A DNA stretch of 64,000 bases from Patella vulgata (taxonomy: Eukaryota; Mollusca; Gastropoda; Patellidae), in the NCBI RefSeq assembly GCF_932274485.2, contig NC_065882.2, positions 82,052,767-82,116,766 of the forward strand. The letters run 5' to 3'. Made by a program: the position numbers and the translations under genes. Of this stretch, positions 49,771 to 61,449 are shown piece after piece. Each line of letters opens with the position of its first letter. Within the stretch, counting starts at the first letter, position 1. Under the pieces are notes generated by a model. The model made no database searches. It saw nothing but the letters and a program-made list of their open reading frames with translations, and had not been told where the DNA came from.

Positions 49771-50575
49771 CAGTTGGTCAGGGTTTATTCTATGTTTGAT
49801 ATAGGCCCACTGTCTAGTTATGAATTTCCCAATTCTCCTCTCTCTCTCTCTCTCACACCATCCATTCACTGCCCTAATAGGGTAATGTTCTCCCCAAACA
49901 CATCATGCTGGTATCAATTATTTTTACTGTGAAATAAAATGGAAAAACAAAATCTGATAAGATGCAATGCACAAGTAGGTGATGTCCTTTAAAAAGTGAG
50001 TAAAGTTTTAATACCAGACATGTTCACATGATAAAAAAAAACCCAGTGACATTAATGTTCATTTTTTTTCAAAAATGGTAACCATCTTTAATAAAGGGGT
50101 TATTAATGTCACGTGTTGTGTTGTTAAAAAGTTTGTCACTTATTGTTCATTATGTTTGTACTGGTGATAAAACCAACTATTACATGGATATATATCACCA
50201 TCCATCTTTTCTTGTGCATAGAACAACTCTATTTTATGACAGGAACCTACGAGACCTCAGTGACTTGCATCAACATTAATGTGTCCTATAACGAGTAGGA
50301 CGTTAAACCCCATTTCATTTCATTTCATTTCATGTCCTATAACGTACCACAGAAAAGCCATTTCTGCCTGTGCACAGGCTGTTTCTTCTGTGGCAGAAAT
50401 CGGCGAGATCTAAGTGGAAATGGCGTCATATTAGGGCCTACTCATAGTCTAAATAGGGTTCCGTTTCCTGAGGTTATATTTCGTAAGGCAAATTGTGGTT
50501 CTCGGCGGTCACCTTTTTAGCCAGGAGACCCTGGCATTTACAGGCGACATGGCTCGCTGTTGTTAGCAGATGCCC

Positions 50576-50655
50576 GTAGCGTAGTTCAGCGGCGCTCTGA
50601 ACGTAGGTCTCATTACACTCGGAGACCTAGCTACGTTCAGAGCTGAACTACCCGA
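50576..50655. repeat. Strong inverted repeat (hairpin)
   Basis: GTAGTTCAGCGGCGCTCTGA ... CGTAGGTCTC, a nine-base loop, then GGAGACCTAGCTACGTTCAG ... AGCTGAACTAC. The arms pair over about 28 bases with small bulges. Confidence 0.7.
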
Positions 50656-50754
50656 AGAGTAGATGAGCGCTGTACTTAATAAAAAAAATAATATATGTGG
50701 TTTGGCGCTTGAGTGGAACCATTTCTAGGTGTGTCTGGACCAGTGGCGACGCCA

Positions 50755-51240
50755 GCCGTCGGTGATTGGAGGGGCAAAGCTGGGGCAAAGTCCAAGGTTA
50801 AGGGGGCAAAGACACGAGCTTCAACTAAAATTTTTGAAAAACAGGTTGCTGGAAATGCAGCCTGGCAGTATTTCGGCACTGATCGTTGATGTAAAGTGTC
50901 AAACGAACGGACTTGCGAATCTCGACGAGGCCCACATCACGAGCGTCAAAGTAGGGAGTCCTTACGGAGGGTATGGGGGACCTCCCCCGGAAAATTTTGA
51001 AAAATAGACTGCCAGAAATGCTGTCTGACAGTATTCAGTCAGGCACCGATCGTCGAGATAAATAGATCTGACCAGATACCGTCCGTCGTCTGATCACTAG
51101 TTTATCCGACCAGAGAACAAAATGTCAAACGAACAGACTTGCGAACCTCAACGAATTCCCCTTGTGAGCGCCAAAGTAGCGAGTCCATTGGGGACCTCCC
51201 CAAGGAAATTTTGAAAAATAGACTGTCGGAAATGCTCTAC
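50755..51240 (+). repeat. Imperfect tandem repeat of about 150-200 bases
   Basis: GAAAATTTTGAAAAATAGAC plus TGCCAGAAATGC, and TCAAACGAACGGACTTGCGA, each occur two or three times. GGGGGACCTCCCCCGGAAAA is a self-complementary segment. Confidence 0.65.
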
Positions 51241-51802
51241 AAAATGCAAGTTTATGACTGAGTGGGGATGTGGGATTTATTCACTGGTCTGGACACAAAT
51301 TCACAGCTGCAATATTTTTAGCCGTGATAATTGTCTTATTTACGGCTACAATTGTTACACTATTCGGGGCTGTGTGCAAGTTAAATTAGGTACAATTGCA
51401 ACATTTTCAAAACATATCACCCAGTTTGCATGGAAATAAGTAATTATGTTACAAATAGTGAAGAGTAAAACATTGAAATCTTAATCTGTTCTCACCGAAC
51501 AGTTTCTCTATATTTTCGAAGTGACGTGAAATCACGTGCGTGTTCTATTTCTCGATCAGCAGCCAGTTGAAAATGGACAGAAGTTTCGCGTAGCAGTTGG
51601 GTTTTATCAAATCATATAATTATAGGAATCGGTTTATTATATGTTAAGCTATGTGCAGTACAGTTTCGTATCGGTTTAATGGAAATTAACTTTCTCAAAG
51701 GAAAGCCTTAGAACGATTCACTACTGTGATTGGAGCAAGACTGAAGACACCAGTAGTGGAATCATTTCTACAATTCATTCAATATAAAATCGATGCAGTG
51801 GT

Positions 51803-52183
51803 GAAATGAAATGAAATGAAATGGAGTTTAACGTCCTACTGTTCTGCTCCTAACCTGGGCTAATGAAGACGGGCATACGCCATACAGTGTGCTATGAGGG
51901 AAATTTTGCCCGGACAGCGGCACTATGGGCTACTCTTATATCGAATTCCAACTGTCAAGGGATCTTTTACGTGCACGCCAATGTGTACACGGGACCTCGG
52001 TTTTTCGTCCCATCCGAACGACTAGACAGCTTTCCTTGTCAGCCCCTCCGTCCTGCATCACTGACAAGGGAGAACCACGCCGGAAAATCTGGATGAACTT
52101 TCTCGGCCAATGCAGGGATCGAACACCCGACCTCCAGGCTAGCGAGCTAGCGTCTTACCCACTTAGCCACGTGATCCCCCCGG
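51803..52183 (-). mobile_element. SINE-A, full length and well preserved
   Basis: Best copy in the window. Four ATGAA units at the left, then the whole family body. The head on the minus strand has ATCACGTGGCTAAGTGGGTA (A box) and GGTGTTCGATCCC (B box). Flanked by TGCAGTGGT at 51794-51802 and 52184-52192. Confidence 0.93.
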
Positions 52184-52309
52184 TGCAGTGGTAAACTTTC
52201 GGTGACTAGTTCCAGTATGATGGTAGAATTCCCTGGCCTTAAGGCACCTATAACCAATACCTTCCTTTACCCAGATAAACTCGTTAAAATTGTAAATGCG
52301 ATACTTACA

Positions 52310-53085
52310 GCATAGAATAATGTTACTTTTTATTATTTTAAAAAATATAAATCCTTTTTATTATGTTAAAAATCTAAATCCTTTTTATTATTTTAAATAT
52401 ATAAATAGTTATTTTATTTTAAAAATATAAATAGTTATTTTTATTTTTAAAATATAAATAGTTATTTTTATTTTTAAAATATAAATAGTTATTTTTATTT
52501 TTAAAATATAAATAGTTATTTTTAATATATAAATAGTTATTTTTAAAATATAATTATTATTTTTAAAATATAATTATTATTTTTAAAATATAATTATTAT
52601 TTTTAAACTATAATTATTATTTTTAAAATATAATTATTATTTTTAAAATATAATTATTATTTTTAAAATATAATTATTATTTTTGAAATATGAGTAGTCT
52701 GCATATTATTATTTTAAAAATAGAATTATTATTCGAAAATATGAGTACATATTATTTTTAAAATATGAGTACATATTATTATTTTTTAAAATATGAGTGC
52801 ATATTATTGCTTTTAAAAATATAATTACATGTTATTATTTTAAAAATAAAATTACATATTATTTTAAAAATAAAATTACATATTATTTTAAAAATAAAAT
52901 TACATATTATTTTTAAAATATGATTACATATGATTATTTTAAAAATATGACTACATATTATTGCTTTTAAAAATATAATTACATGTTTTTATTTTAAAAA
53001 TATAATTACATATTGTTTTAAAATTATAATTACATATTATTGTTTAAAATATGATTACATGTTGTTTTTAAATATGAATACATAT
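52310..53085 (+). repeat. AT-rich satellite-like array
   Basis: Units of 20-25 bases such as TATAATTATTATTTTTAAAA and AAATATAAATAGTTATTTTT, about 35 copies, gradually changing along the array. Confidence 0.88.
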
Positions 53086-53331
53086 TATTGTTTCTATAAT
53101 ACTGTTATATGTAGTGGCGTCGTTCTAAAAACAGAATTATTAAGTAGTCTGTAAGGAATAAATATGTCAGCTAAAATTATAATATTACAAAATCACGTCT
53201 GTGTAAAATATAGGTTGACGTTCGTGTTATTGATGCCAAAACGGACATCTATATCGTGTGTAGATATATGGAGGGATTGGGTCGCCAAATTGTGTAACTC
53301 TTACGGTCTGCCCTTGAATCAAGTAGCTAGC

Positions 53332-53660
53332 ATGAAATGAAATTAAATTGGGTTGAACGTGCTACTGTTCTGCTCCGAACTGGGCTAATGAAGACGGGCA
53401 TATGATACCCCATATACAGTGTGCTATGAGGGACATTTTGCCCGGACAGCGGCACTACGGCCTACTCTAATATCGAATTCCAACTGTCAAGGGATCGTTT
53501 ACGTGCAGGCCAATGTGTACACGGGACCTCGGTTTTCCGTTCCATCCGAACAACTAGACAGCTGTCCTTGCCAGGCCCTCCTTCTTGCACCACAGACAAG
53601 GGGAAACCACATCGGAAATTCCCGATGAACTTTCTCGGCCACCGTGACCCCCGATCCCAT
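53332..53660 (-). mobile_element. SINE-A copy
   Basis: ATGAAATGAAATTAAATTGG tail, CTGGGCTAATGAAGACGGGC, GGCACTACGGCCTACTCTAA, ends after AACTTTCTCGGCCACCGTGA. tRNA head lost. Confidence 0.8.
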
Positions 53661-53711
53661 ATAAAGTACATTATGTTCTAATATGCTATTTCTATTATGC
53701 ATGGGGGTGGG

Positions 53712-53790
53712 GAGTGGATGGTCGAATGGTTAGCACGTAGGCTACGCGCTGTATCATGAGGCCTGTCATTGAGTCTCACCCAATTAGCCA
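53712..53790 (+). mobile_element. SINE-B head fragment
   Basis: GTGGATGGTCGAATGGTTAG then GTATCATGAGGCCTGTCATT; stops at TTGAGTCTCACC, so only the tRNA-like head remains. Confidence 0.65.
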
Positions 53791-53999
53791 CTGGGCAAAA
53801 AGACAAATGTATAAGAAAAGAAAGAACCCCGTGAAGATCCAGGCAGATTAATTTGTTCTAACGTTTGAATCTCGATAAAAACAAAAACAATTTTTACGAT
53901 TTTATGTGTAAGGGACAAGTTTCTGAGACTCTATAACATTTTATATAAATTGTTTTAATGGCATTTAGTGATTGAACTGGAATATACGGGTGACAATTC

Positions 54000-54689
54000 G
54001 GGGTGTTCTCACTTTCCCAGCAGCTATTGTTTTCCAGGTAAAATCATTGGACCAGTACTAATTAGGGTAACAATGGTGTTAAAACTATAGTCTTTTTCAT
54101 ATCAATATTAACCACTTTACATAAAAGTTATTTTATTAACAAATTTAGCGCGTACATATATATTTTTCATATCAATATTAACTACTTTACATACAATTTA
54201 TTAACAAATTTAGTATTGTACATGTATATTCAAAATCAACTTTTAATTTGGTTGGATCAGCTTGATGATTATGGATGTTTCTGTAGGTAGCAGGGCATTC
54301 ACGAACAGTACACCTCCAGTGAATAGTGGCTCCTCTTCTTGTCTTAACACTGAACTTATAATTATCATAAACTAGGCTTCAAGTCCCTCTCGAGTTTGGA
54401 ATATACCTAACGTTTACCTGTGCATTAGCCATTTTGGAATGGCATACACTTTGAACTTTCAACTATTTAATAAACTTTTATCACAAACAGTGTTCATCGT
54501 AATTAAGTATAAAATTGAACTGACATATGAACGAAAAATCAGACAGTGATTTATAGTTCACAAATGTCATAGGTTAAATTGAAATGTTCATGCAATAATT
54601 AAAACAGAGTATAACTCACTAATCTAAAGCTAATCCCTAATCCGCTTAATTAGTAGGGTTAATCTGCTGGGAAAGTGAAAACAAACCGG
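54000..54689. mobile_element. DNA transposon remnant with 6-bp target duplication, element 2
   Basis: Left end GGGGTGTTCTCACTTTCCCA; right end, inverted, CCGGTTTGTTTTCACTTTCC. Flanked by CAATTC (53994-53999, 54690-54695). It sits inside another repeat whose uninterrupted form exists at about 3340-3370, confirming the insertion. A 70-base internal duplication lies at 54090-54215. It contains a FLYWCH-like fragment. Confidence 0.75.
54190..54432 (-). pseudogene. FLYWCH zinc-finger fragment inside a DNA transposon
   Basis: From ATG at 54432-54430: MANAQVNVRYIPNSRGT, a stop, then LVYDNYKFSVKTRRG, HWRCTVRECPATY and HNHQAD. The LVYDxYxF, WRCT, CPAT and HNH spacing is that of a FLYWCH-type zinc finger (C2H2-like metal ligands). 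One in-frame stop and a shortened middle show it is not functional. FLYWCH domains are known in several animal DNA transposons and in host proteins derived from them. Confidence 0.7.
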
Positions 54690-54778
54690 CAATTCTATGG
54701 AATACAATTGCTGCTTATTACTGAGCGACGTTTCGACTAGGCTTCTCTAGTCATTATCAAACAATGATAAAATATGAA

Positions 54779-55104
54779 ACATACATTAAGCAAGAGCTAA
54801 ATCTGCCCATTGCAGATCTTTCTTTAGGCCTGATTTGTTAAATAAACTGATTTGAATCCGACCTGCTGGTCAACGTTCATTGATGATTAAATACAAAAAA
54901 GGATACTCGAGACTATGTTTTTTTTTATCGCACCGACTTTTGTACAGATGATCGAGGCTAGACCTAAAATTCGATCGCTAATATCTCGGTTCAGAGTGGA
55001 GCAATTTGACTGACATTTTTCAATATATTCCCTTTATATTATCTATTTTTTAACCATTATAGCGAGAACTGTCAGCTCTTTATCTAATCTCCCATAATAC
55101 TACT
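54779..55104 (-). mobile_element. TTAA-MITE copy
   Basis: ACATACATTAAGCAAGAGCT at the left, CTAATCTCCCATAATAC at the right, TTAA only on the right (55105-55108). It abuts another repeat on the left. Confidence 0.78.
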
Positions 55105-55939
55105 TTAATATTACGACCCCAATCGTCAATATGATATCTGTTGAAATAAGTCAATGAGAAGGACGTTCATGCAGATAAATAATTGATATTGTTTTATATC
55201 TTCCGTTATCAATGAACTCTGACGTCATAGGTTTATAATAACGGCCTACTTACCCCCCACTTCAGAAACCGTAGCTATGTTTTAAAGCAATTTATCCTCG
55301 AGACCTCCACATTAGACCACAGTTCTCAGTAAGATGTTATGTTGCCTATATGAGATGCAGGCGACCGAGGGGTAATTCGTCAGGTGTTCTGTGTGTTATG
55401 ACATGACGTGTCGGCAGTGAACTATGATATTGTTTTATGCGTGACAGACTGACAAACTAGTGATATTTGAAATGAATGGGAAAGTCGGTACAGTTATGTC
55501 AAAAGTAAAACTGATCTTTATAAAATAGATTTCTAAAAAAAAAAAAAGTCGACAAAAATATCTCTGAACCTAGATTAGCTGATTTTAAAAGGATATAAAA
55601 AGAAATATAGTTTATTGTCTTATCCTTCTGCACTAGACATATAGATGCTTTATGGCCTACTCGTCTTTCGATTTTCAACTGCCAAGCGATCTTGTTCTTC
55701 TCACGCTGAATTATTATAAATTTGTGTCAGATATGCTGAGGAATAATTCCTTTTGCGAAAAATAAAAAATCACGGTGAAAACTAGAAGGTAAGGGGTTCC
55801 AAATTGGCCTGTGAACAGAGATTGGGAAGATCAGAATTTTACCGTATTTTCATATTGCAGCTATAGAAAGAGGCGGACATCGTTCGATTAGAGAGAGTTC
55901 CTAAAGGAACTACTAAAATTAGGCTGCCTGTCTACAGGT

Positions 55940-56095
55940 AACAACAAACATCTATACGACCCCCCCCCCCCCCGCCAGGGAACAAAAAACATCTATACGG
56001 CCCCCAGGTAAAATATAAACTACCCTCTCTATACAGCCCCAGGTAAAAAAAAAATAACTTACCCTCTATACAGACCCCAGGTAACAACAACAAAA
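55940..56095 (-). repeat. Short tandem repeat around CCAGGTAAC
   Basis: Four imperfect copies of CTATACAGACCCCAGGTAAC-like sequence with poly-C. Confidence 0.55.
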
Positions 56096-56534
56096 AATTA
56101 ATAATAGGGGCACAGACAAAAATTAATACGTAAAAAATATCCGTTTTTTTTCTGCATTTTAAATTCATCATATTTTTTTTTTTTAAAGGAAGAAACAATA
56201 ACTTGGCAGTGATTTAGCCACAAATCAACAACAAACGAAAAACCAAGAAACAAATACAGAAATAAAACAACTCCCCCTAGGTCAACAATCTCTCCATTTT
56301 AATTCACATTGTTTATCTTTTAAATAAACGAAAATCTGTCAGTAACTTACTGACTCCAAACAAAAAATAAACCCACAGCCAAACAAAAAAAAATAAAACC
56401 TCAGACGAACAAACAAAGAACACCTTAAAGTAAAACTTCTATTTTGGATTCATTTTAATCTGTTTTCTTACGTATTATATCTATCGGAAATGGTTTAAAA
56501 TACTTGAAATACACCGATGAACCCAGTTGGAGCC

Positions 56535-56812
56535 GGGGGGTTGGATGGCCGAATGGTTAGCACGTGCGTGCTGTATCATAAAGCCTGTCATTGAGTCAAC
56601 TGGCGTGGTTTGAAATCCCCGGTTGTACGTGACAAGGAGTAGGGTCGCCTGTCCAATCTCGTGGGTTTTCTCCGGGTCCTCCGGTTTCCTCCCACTGCTA
56701 AAGACCCCTACGCGCAAGCGAATTATTGAAATAAAATTAAATCATATGTTAGTCCCGAAATGACCTAGTTTGTGTCGAGTGGACATTAAACCCCATTTCT
56801 CTCTCTCCCTCT
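56535..56812 (+). mobile_element. SINE-B, full length with target-site duplication
   Basis: TGGATGGCCGAATGGTTAG head, GTGGTTTGAAATCCCCGG, GGGTCCTCCGGTTTCCTCCC core, GTGGACATTAAACCCCATTT and a CT tail. Flanked by CCCAGTTGGAGCC and CCCGGTTGGAGCC. Confidence 0.93.
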
Positions 56813-56880
56813 CCCGGTTGGAGCCCTAGATTCCCCCTCCCCTACTTACACACACTCCATTCCTAAAGATAAGATTTTAA

Positions 56881-57269
56881 CATACATTATGCAAGAGCTA
56901 AATCTGCCTATAGCAGGTCTTTTTTTAGGCCTGAAATGTTATATAAACTATTAATTAGACATAAATTAACTTATCCAGACCATAATCAACTCTAGATGGC
57001 ATCGGATATTCGAGATTTTAACTAGATAAAAACGGTTCGCCATTTAAAAATTTAATTTAAAAAATGGGAAAGCGAGGCTAAGTCCAGATTATACCAGTGC
57101 CCTGGTTACCACTGTGCACACATCTTGTCAAAACTACAAACAATGATAACTTGGCTGAGAATGAAGTAATTTGAATGAAATTTTCAATATTTTCTTTTTT
57201 TATCATCTATTTTTGAATTATTATAGCAAGAATGGTCAACTCTTTATTAAACTCTTAACTAATGTATCT
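56881..57269 (-). mobile_element. TTAA-flanked MITE, second subfamily
   Basis: TTAA at 56877-56880 and 57270-57273. Interior has CAGTGCCCTGGTTACCAC and CACATCTTGTCAAAACTAC, as in the copy at 30950-31268 but in the other orientation. Confidence 0.82.
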
Positions 57270-57799
57270 TTAATTGTATCATTTCATCCAGCAAGGACAG
57301 CATACACAGTTTAAACAAAAGTTGATCATACATTTATAGCATAACATCTGCGGTATTCCTTTATGGATGTACAATGTGATATAATAAATCTATAAGAATC
57401 AAAAGATGGTCGGTATAATGAGAATCGGTATAGAGCTAAAACGAAAATTATCTAGACTAGCCGTAAATGACAGTATTAAAATTCACTTATTATTCTGGTT
57501 TTATGAAACACGTAAATCTGCGAATTTTGTTTGCAGGGATAATTTGAGTGATAAAATGGATATTCGAGTACAGTTATCCACCACAATTCACAAAAAGCGC
57601 AAATTCTATTAAATGTTTTTAAAAGTATCTCAAACCGAACGTTTTAATCAAATATACAACTGATCAAAATAAGGTTCTAGCTGTGTTTGTGTCAAACTTT
57701 TACCATGTGTACTAAATAATGTTCTCCGTTTTTTGTTTATGTCTTTTTTTTTATGGATTAATGTGTTGTGATTGTTGTAATTTTATATTAGTTGTATTT

Positions 57800-57872
57800 A
57801 TGTAAAGTGCCCGAGAGCAGCTCGCTGAGTTGAATTGTTGGCGCTATATAAATCAATTATTATTATTATTGT
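57800..57872 (+). mobile_element. LINE/SINE-type 3' end with ATT repeats
   Basis: CGAGAGCAGCTCGCTGAGTT, GGCGCTATATAAATCAATTA, then (ATT)n. A GCGCTATATAAAT-plus-ATT tail is typical of L2-clade LINEs and the SINEs they mobilise. The body is not recognisable. Confidence 0.45.
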
Positions 57873-58394
57873 TATAATTGACACCCGCGATTTTTCAACA
57901 TTTTCTTCAAGGCCAAAGCATGAATTTAAATTAATTTATTTTATCTAATCAGTATTTACCTTGTGAAAAGGGAATATAACCGGTCTACAAATTTAACAAC
58001 CAGTCTGGTATTTTACATTTATCTGGCGCAATGGTCCGAGAAATCCCTCGGGATTAGTTCAAAGCAAACGAAACACTGCCAGGTATTTTACCTTGTCCTC
58101 ATTGACTCAATAATAATATACATGTATATATATACACCTGCCAGGTAAAAATACCTGTCCCCATCAATAATACTATATATATACCTGTTAAATACTAGGA
58201 CTATTTGTCACAGAGGTGAAACAATTTCCACTTTTATCTTTAAACGTTTGATCAGACAACACGACGGTGTTATATACGTAAAAAAAACATTTTTCATTAT
58301 CGTACCTGTAAAAGAAGTTATAGACGATTCACAGGTTCTGGAGTTGTCATCCCCCCCTCCCTCGCCCCCCCCCCCCCTATACATTTATATAATT

Positions 58395-59045
58395 TATAGG
58401 ACTCTATTACCTACTAGTTATATAATATTTATATAAACCCTATAACGAATGTTCAATATTTATATAACTTATAACAATTGTTCAATATTTATATTATATT
58501 TATATAACCTACGCTGGCTCGCTAGCCTGGGGGTCGGGTGTTCGATCCCTGCATTGGCCGAGAAAGTTCTACCAGATTTTCCGGCGTGGTTTCCCCCTTG
58601 TCAGTGATGCAGGATGGAGGGCCTGACAAGGACAGCTGTCTAGTCGTTCGAATGGGACGAAAACCGAGGTCCCGTGTACACATTGGCGTGCACGTAAAAG
58701 ATCCCTTGGCAGTTGGAATTCGATATAAGAGTAGGCCGTAGCGCCGCTTCCCGGGCAAAATTTCCCTCGTAGCACACTTTATGGCGTATGCCCGTCTTTA
58801 TTAGCCCAGGTCAGGAGCAGAACAGTAGGACGTTAAACCCCATTTCATTTCATTTCATTTATAACAATTGTTCAATATTGATATCATATTTATAAAACTT
58901 ATAACAATTGTTCAATAATTATATCATATTTATATAACCTATAACAATTGTTCAATATTGATATCATATTTATAAAACTAATAATATTTGTTTGTTCAAT
59001 ATTTATATCATATTTATATAACCTATAACAATTGTTCAATACTTG
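58395..59045 (+). repeat. AT-rich minisatellite interrupted by SINE-A
   Basis: ACAATTGTTCAATATTTATA, TCATATTTATATAACCTATA repeated two to three times left of the SINE and about five times right of it. Confidence 0.85.
58510..58860 (+). mobile_element. SINE-A inserted in a minisatellite
   Basis: Starts inside the tRNA head (CGCTGGCTCGCTAGCC), B box GGTGTTCGATCCC, complete body, tail of ATTTC repeats. Both flanks are the ACAATTGTTCAATATTTATA array. Confidence 0.9.
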
Positions 59046-59221
59046 ATAAAACAAAACATGCCCCCGGGCAATATTACCTATTATTTATATATTTAGTTTA
59101 TATTTTACTGACAAGCAGAATTTAGATTCAAATCTTTAAATATTAGGTACTTAATAAGATTTATTACTTTGAAGGTCGCCATTCAGCCCATTGCTGAGGG
59201 GGTTTATTTTTATTTAAGTGG

Positions 59222-59500
59222 CATGAAATGGGATTTAGTGTATCGCCAACTGTTTTAATTAGGTCATTGCGAGAGAGAGGGAGAGAGAGAGAGGGGGAGA
59301 GAGAGAGAGAGGGGGAGGTATGGAATGAGATGGGATTTAACGAACTGGGCTATGAGGGAAATTTTGCCCGGACAGCGGCACTACGGCCTACTCTTATATC
59401 GAATGGGACCTCGGTTTTCGTCCCATCCGAATGATTAGACAGCTTTATTTGGAAGGCCCTCCGTCTTACATCACTAACAAGGGGGGGGGGGCACACCGGA
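59222..59500 (-). mobile_element. Rearranged SINE-A copy
   Basis: TGGCATGAAATGGGATTTAG and, after a GA-rich stretch, ATGGGATTTAACGAACTGGG, TGAGGGAAATTTTGCCCGGA. Segments between family landmarks are missing. Confidence 0.6.
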
Positions 59501-59507
59501 AAAAATG

Positions 59508-59542
<35 letters not shown>

Positions 59543-59632
59543 GTCCACTTGACATTTCGGGACTAACAAATATTTCAATTTTATTTCAATAAATCGCTTG
59601 CGCGGAGGGGGAGTAAACTGGGGTCATTGCAT
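59508..59632 (-). mobile_element. SINE-B 3' fragment
   Basis: (GA)n, ACGTCCACTTGACATTTCGG, ATAAATCGCTTGCGCGGAGG; truncated after that. Confidence 0.65.
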
Positions 59633-60575
59633 GGCTATTAAAGAGATTATTAAAATGAAATGATGTTGAACATCCTACTGTTCTACACCAACTGGTTTAA
59701 TGAAGAATGCGAGACTATGCAGTGTAATTTCAACCTATTCTTATTTCGATTTTCAACTACCAAGGTGTCTTAACGTGACAACTCGCCACTTATAATGTTT
59801 ATGTTTAGTTAAAATATGTGTCTCAAAATAGACTCCAGCGCATTTTTTGTGCAGAGGGGGCCCTAGTTACGGGCCTGGCTGAGCAGTGTATAACATCTTG
59901 GTATTACCATTCTAAGTATAACCACGGAATGGGCTGTATTCCCTCGACATTGACCGAAAACAACCAGTTGGAATTGTCAAGCGAGGTCTTTCCCTGTGAG
60001 GAGTGACGCCTTCAAGTTAGACTGACAAGGAAAGCTGACCGGCTGTTTAGATGGTACAGTATAGTTGGAACTTCAAGAAAAGTAGTCCAAAACGTCACTG
60101 TCCATTCAGAATATTTCTTTATCGCACCGCACACATAACTATAAAATAAAATGTTAGCATGACGATACCGAGACGTCAAACCCCATTCCATTTCATAAAT
60201 GTCAGAATATGGCGGTTATTAAAGGGACAATAACACTCTTGCTGGCTTGACAGCTCCAGAAAATAAAAAAAATAGCCTTATTCTAAGTACTAGATGTTTA
60301 AGTGTCCCACCTGATGTGTAAATTATCCATTAAATCCTATTTTACTTGTCCAGAGGGTTCAAAAATATTTTTAAATCCAAGTCACATTTGAAAAGCTTTA
60401 CGTCAGGCTTTTCAAATCATTTAGTTGAATTTTTCCAAATTTTTAAATTAGGTGTGTTAAGATGAAATTTGTATCATCAATTAATTGGAATATTGTAAAA
60501 TAGTACAATTTGTTGACCAGAATAAAGATTGGGACATATCATTCAGTTACAACAAGAGTGGTATTGAGCCTTTAA

Positions 60576-60781
60576 AGACCCATTTTATAAGAATTAGATA
60601 AAGAACTGACCGTTCTTGCTATAATATTGCAAAAATTGAAAATGTATATATTGAAAATTTTATTTAAGCAACTTTATTTTAGGCAAAGATATGATTATTT
60701 GAAGTAGTGGGCTAGATTGTTATTATCGCAGCAACGTTACTTGACAACCGAGACTATGTCTCGATTATCCATAATGCATCT
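60576..60781 (+). mobile_element. TTAA-flanked MITE, short form
   Basis: TTAA at 60572-60575 and 60782-60785. GAATTAGATAAAGAACTGAC and ATAATGCATC ends. About 206 bases, an internally deleted relative of the second subfamily. Confidence 0.7.
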
Positions 60782-61077
60782 TTAAGTTCACTACTGTATG
60801 CTCTTCATAAAATGAGCACGAGGATTATACATAGACAATTTACGTACATCGTTTATTGTCGCAGCAACGTTACTTATACATGGACAATTTACATATCAAT
60901 AGCATATGTATTGAATAACCTACATATGTAATAGATATCCCCACATACCTACGCAAATACATGTATATTTTAGGGTAATCCCCTTCTAATTCCCCAGGAG
61001 ATATCAAAATATTTATATAATAAAGCTGAATAATATGAGTAAATTTGAATTAGTTGAATGAAGTCAGAACTTCAATA

Positions 61078-61120
<43 letters not shown>

Positions 61121-61449
61121 AAACCAGAGTTATCTCACGATTTGTTTTATTGAAAGAAAAAAATACATAATTCTGAACCTGTGAATATTATTAATATTAT
61201 TAGTCAAAACAGAAATTCTTAGAATTATCCTAATCCGGGAATATTTCACCTACCCAGGAAGTCATTTTGATGATTCCGGATTTGTATTATGTATATTTGT
61301 TTGATTGTGTAATGAATAAGCAAACGGCAGAACTACTACGTAATGAATTAGAAAAAACATAACGACTATATAATGAATTATTGTATACAGAGTTCCAAAG
61401 TATAATGAACGGTTTGTCCGATATTCTGCGGTAAGTTCCACAAGTGTAC

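Larger units (their letters stand above)
53962..54778. mobile_element. Second copy of the GAGCGACGTTTCGACTAG element, interrupted
   Basis: Left piece ATTGAACTGGAATATACGGG (53971-53999); right piece from 54690 through ACTGAGCGACGTTTCGACTA to TCATTATCAAACAATG. Interrupted by transposon element 2 and abutted by a TTAA-MITE. Confidence 0.65.

Noticed and set aside
51805-52183. tRNA-like sequences with A and B boxes (also at 4400, 22217, 38646, 56535)
   Set aside because: They are heads of SINE-A and SINE-B copies: the acceptor stem does not close, the same body follows each time, and target duplications flank the whole unit.
54417-54432. ATG with good context then a GTAAAC donor (MANAQ), as first exon of the adaptor
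   Set aside because: The reading continues as a FLYWCH zinc finger inside a flanked transposon, so it is the start of the transposon protein fragment.
57406-57612. 68-codon open frame with a basic C-terminus
   Set aside because: No family recognised; it lies between a MITE and a LINE-type tail in AT-rich DNA. It could be a transposon remnant but cannot be supported.
61249-61270. Minus-strand ATGACTTCCTGG followed by GTAGGT, as a possible first exon
   Set aside because: Only four codons, no promoter or family evidence, and no phase information to link it to the PH exon.
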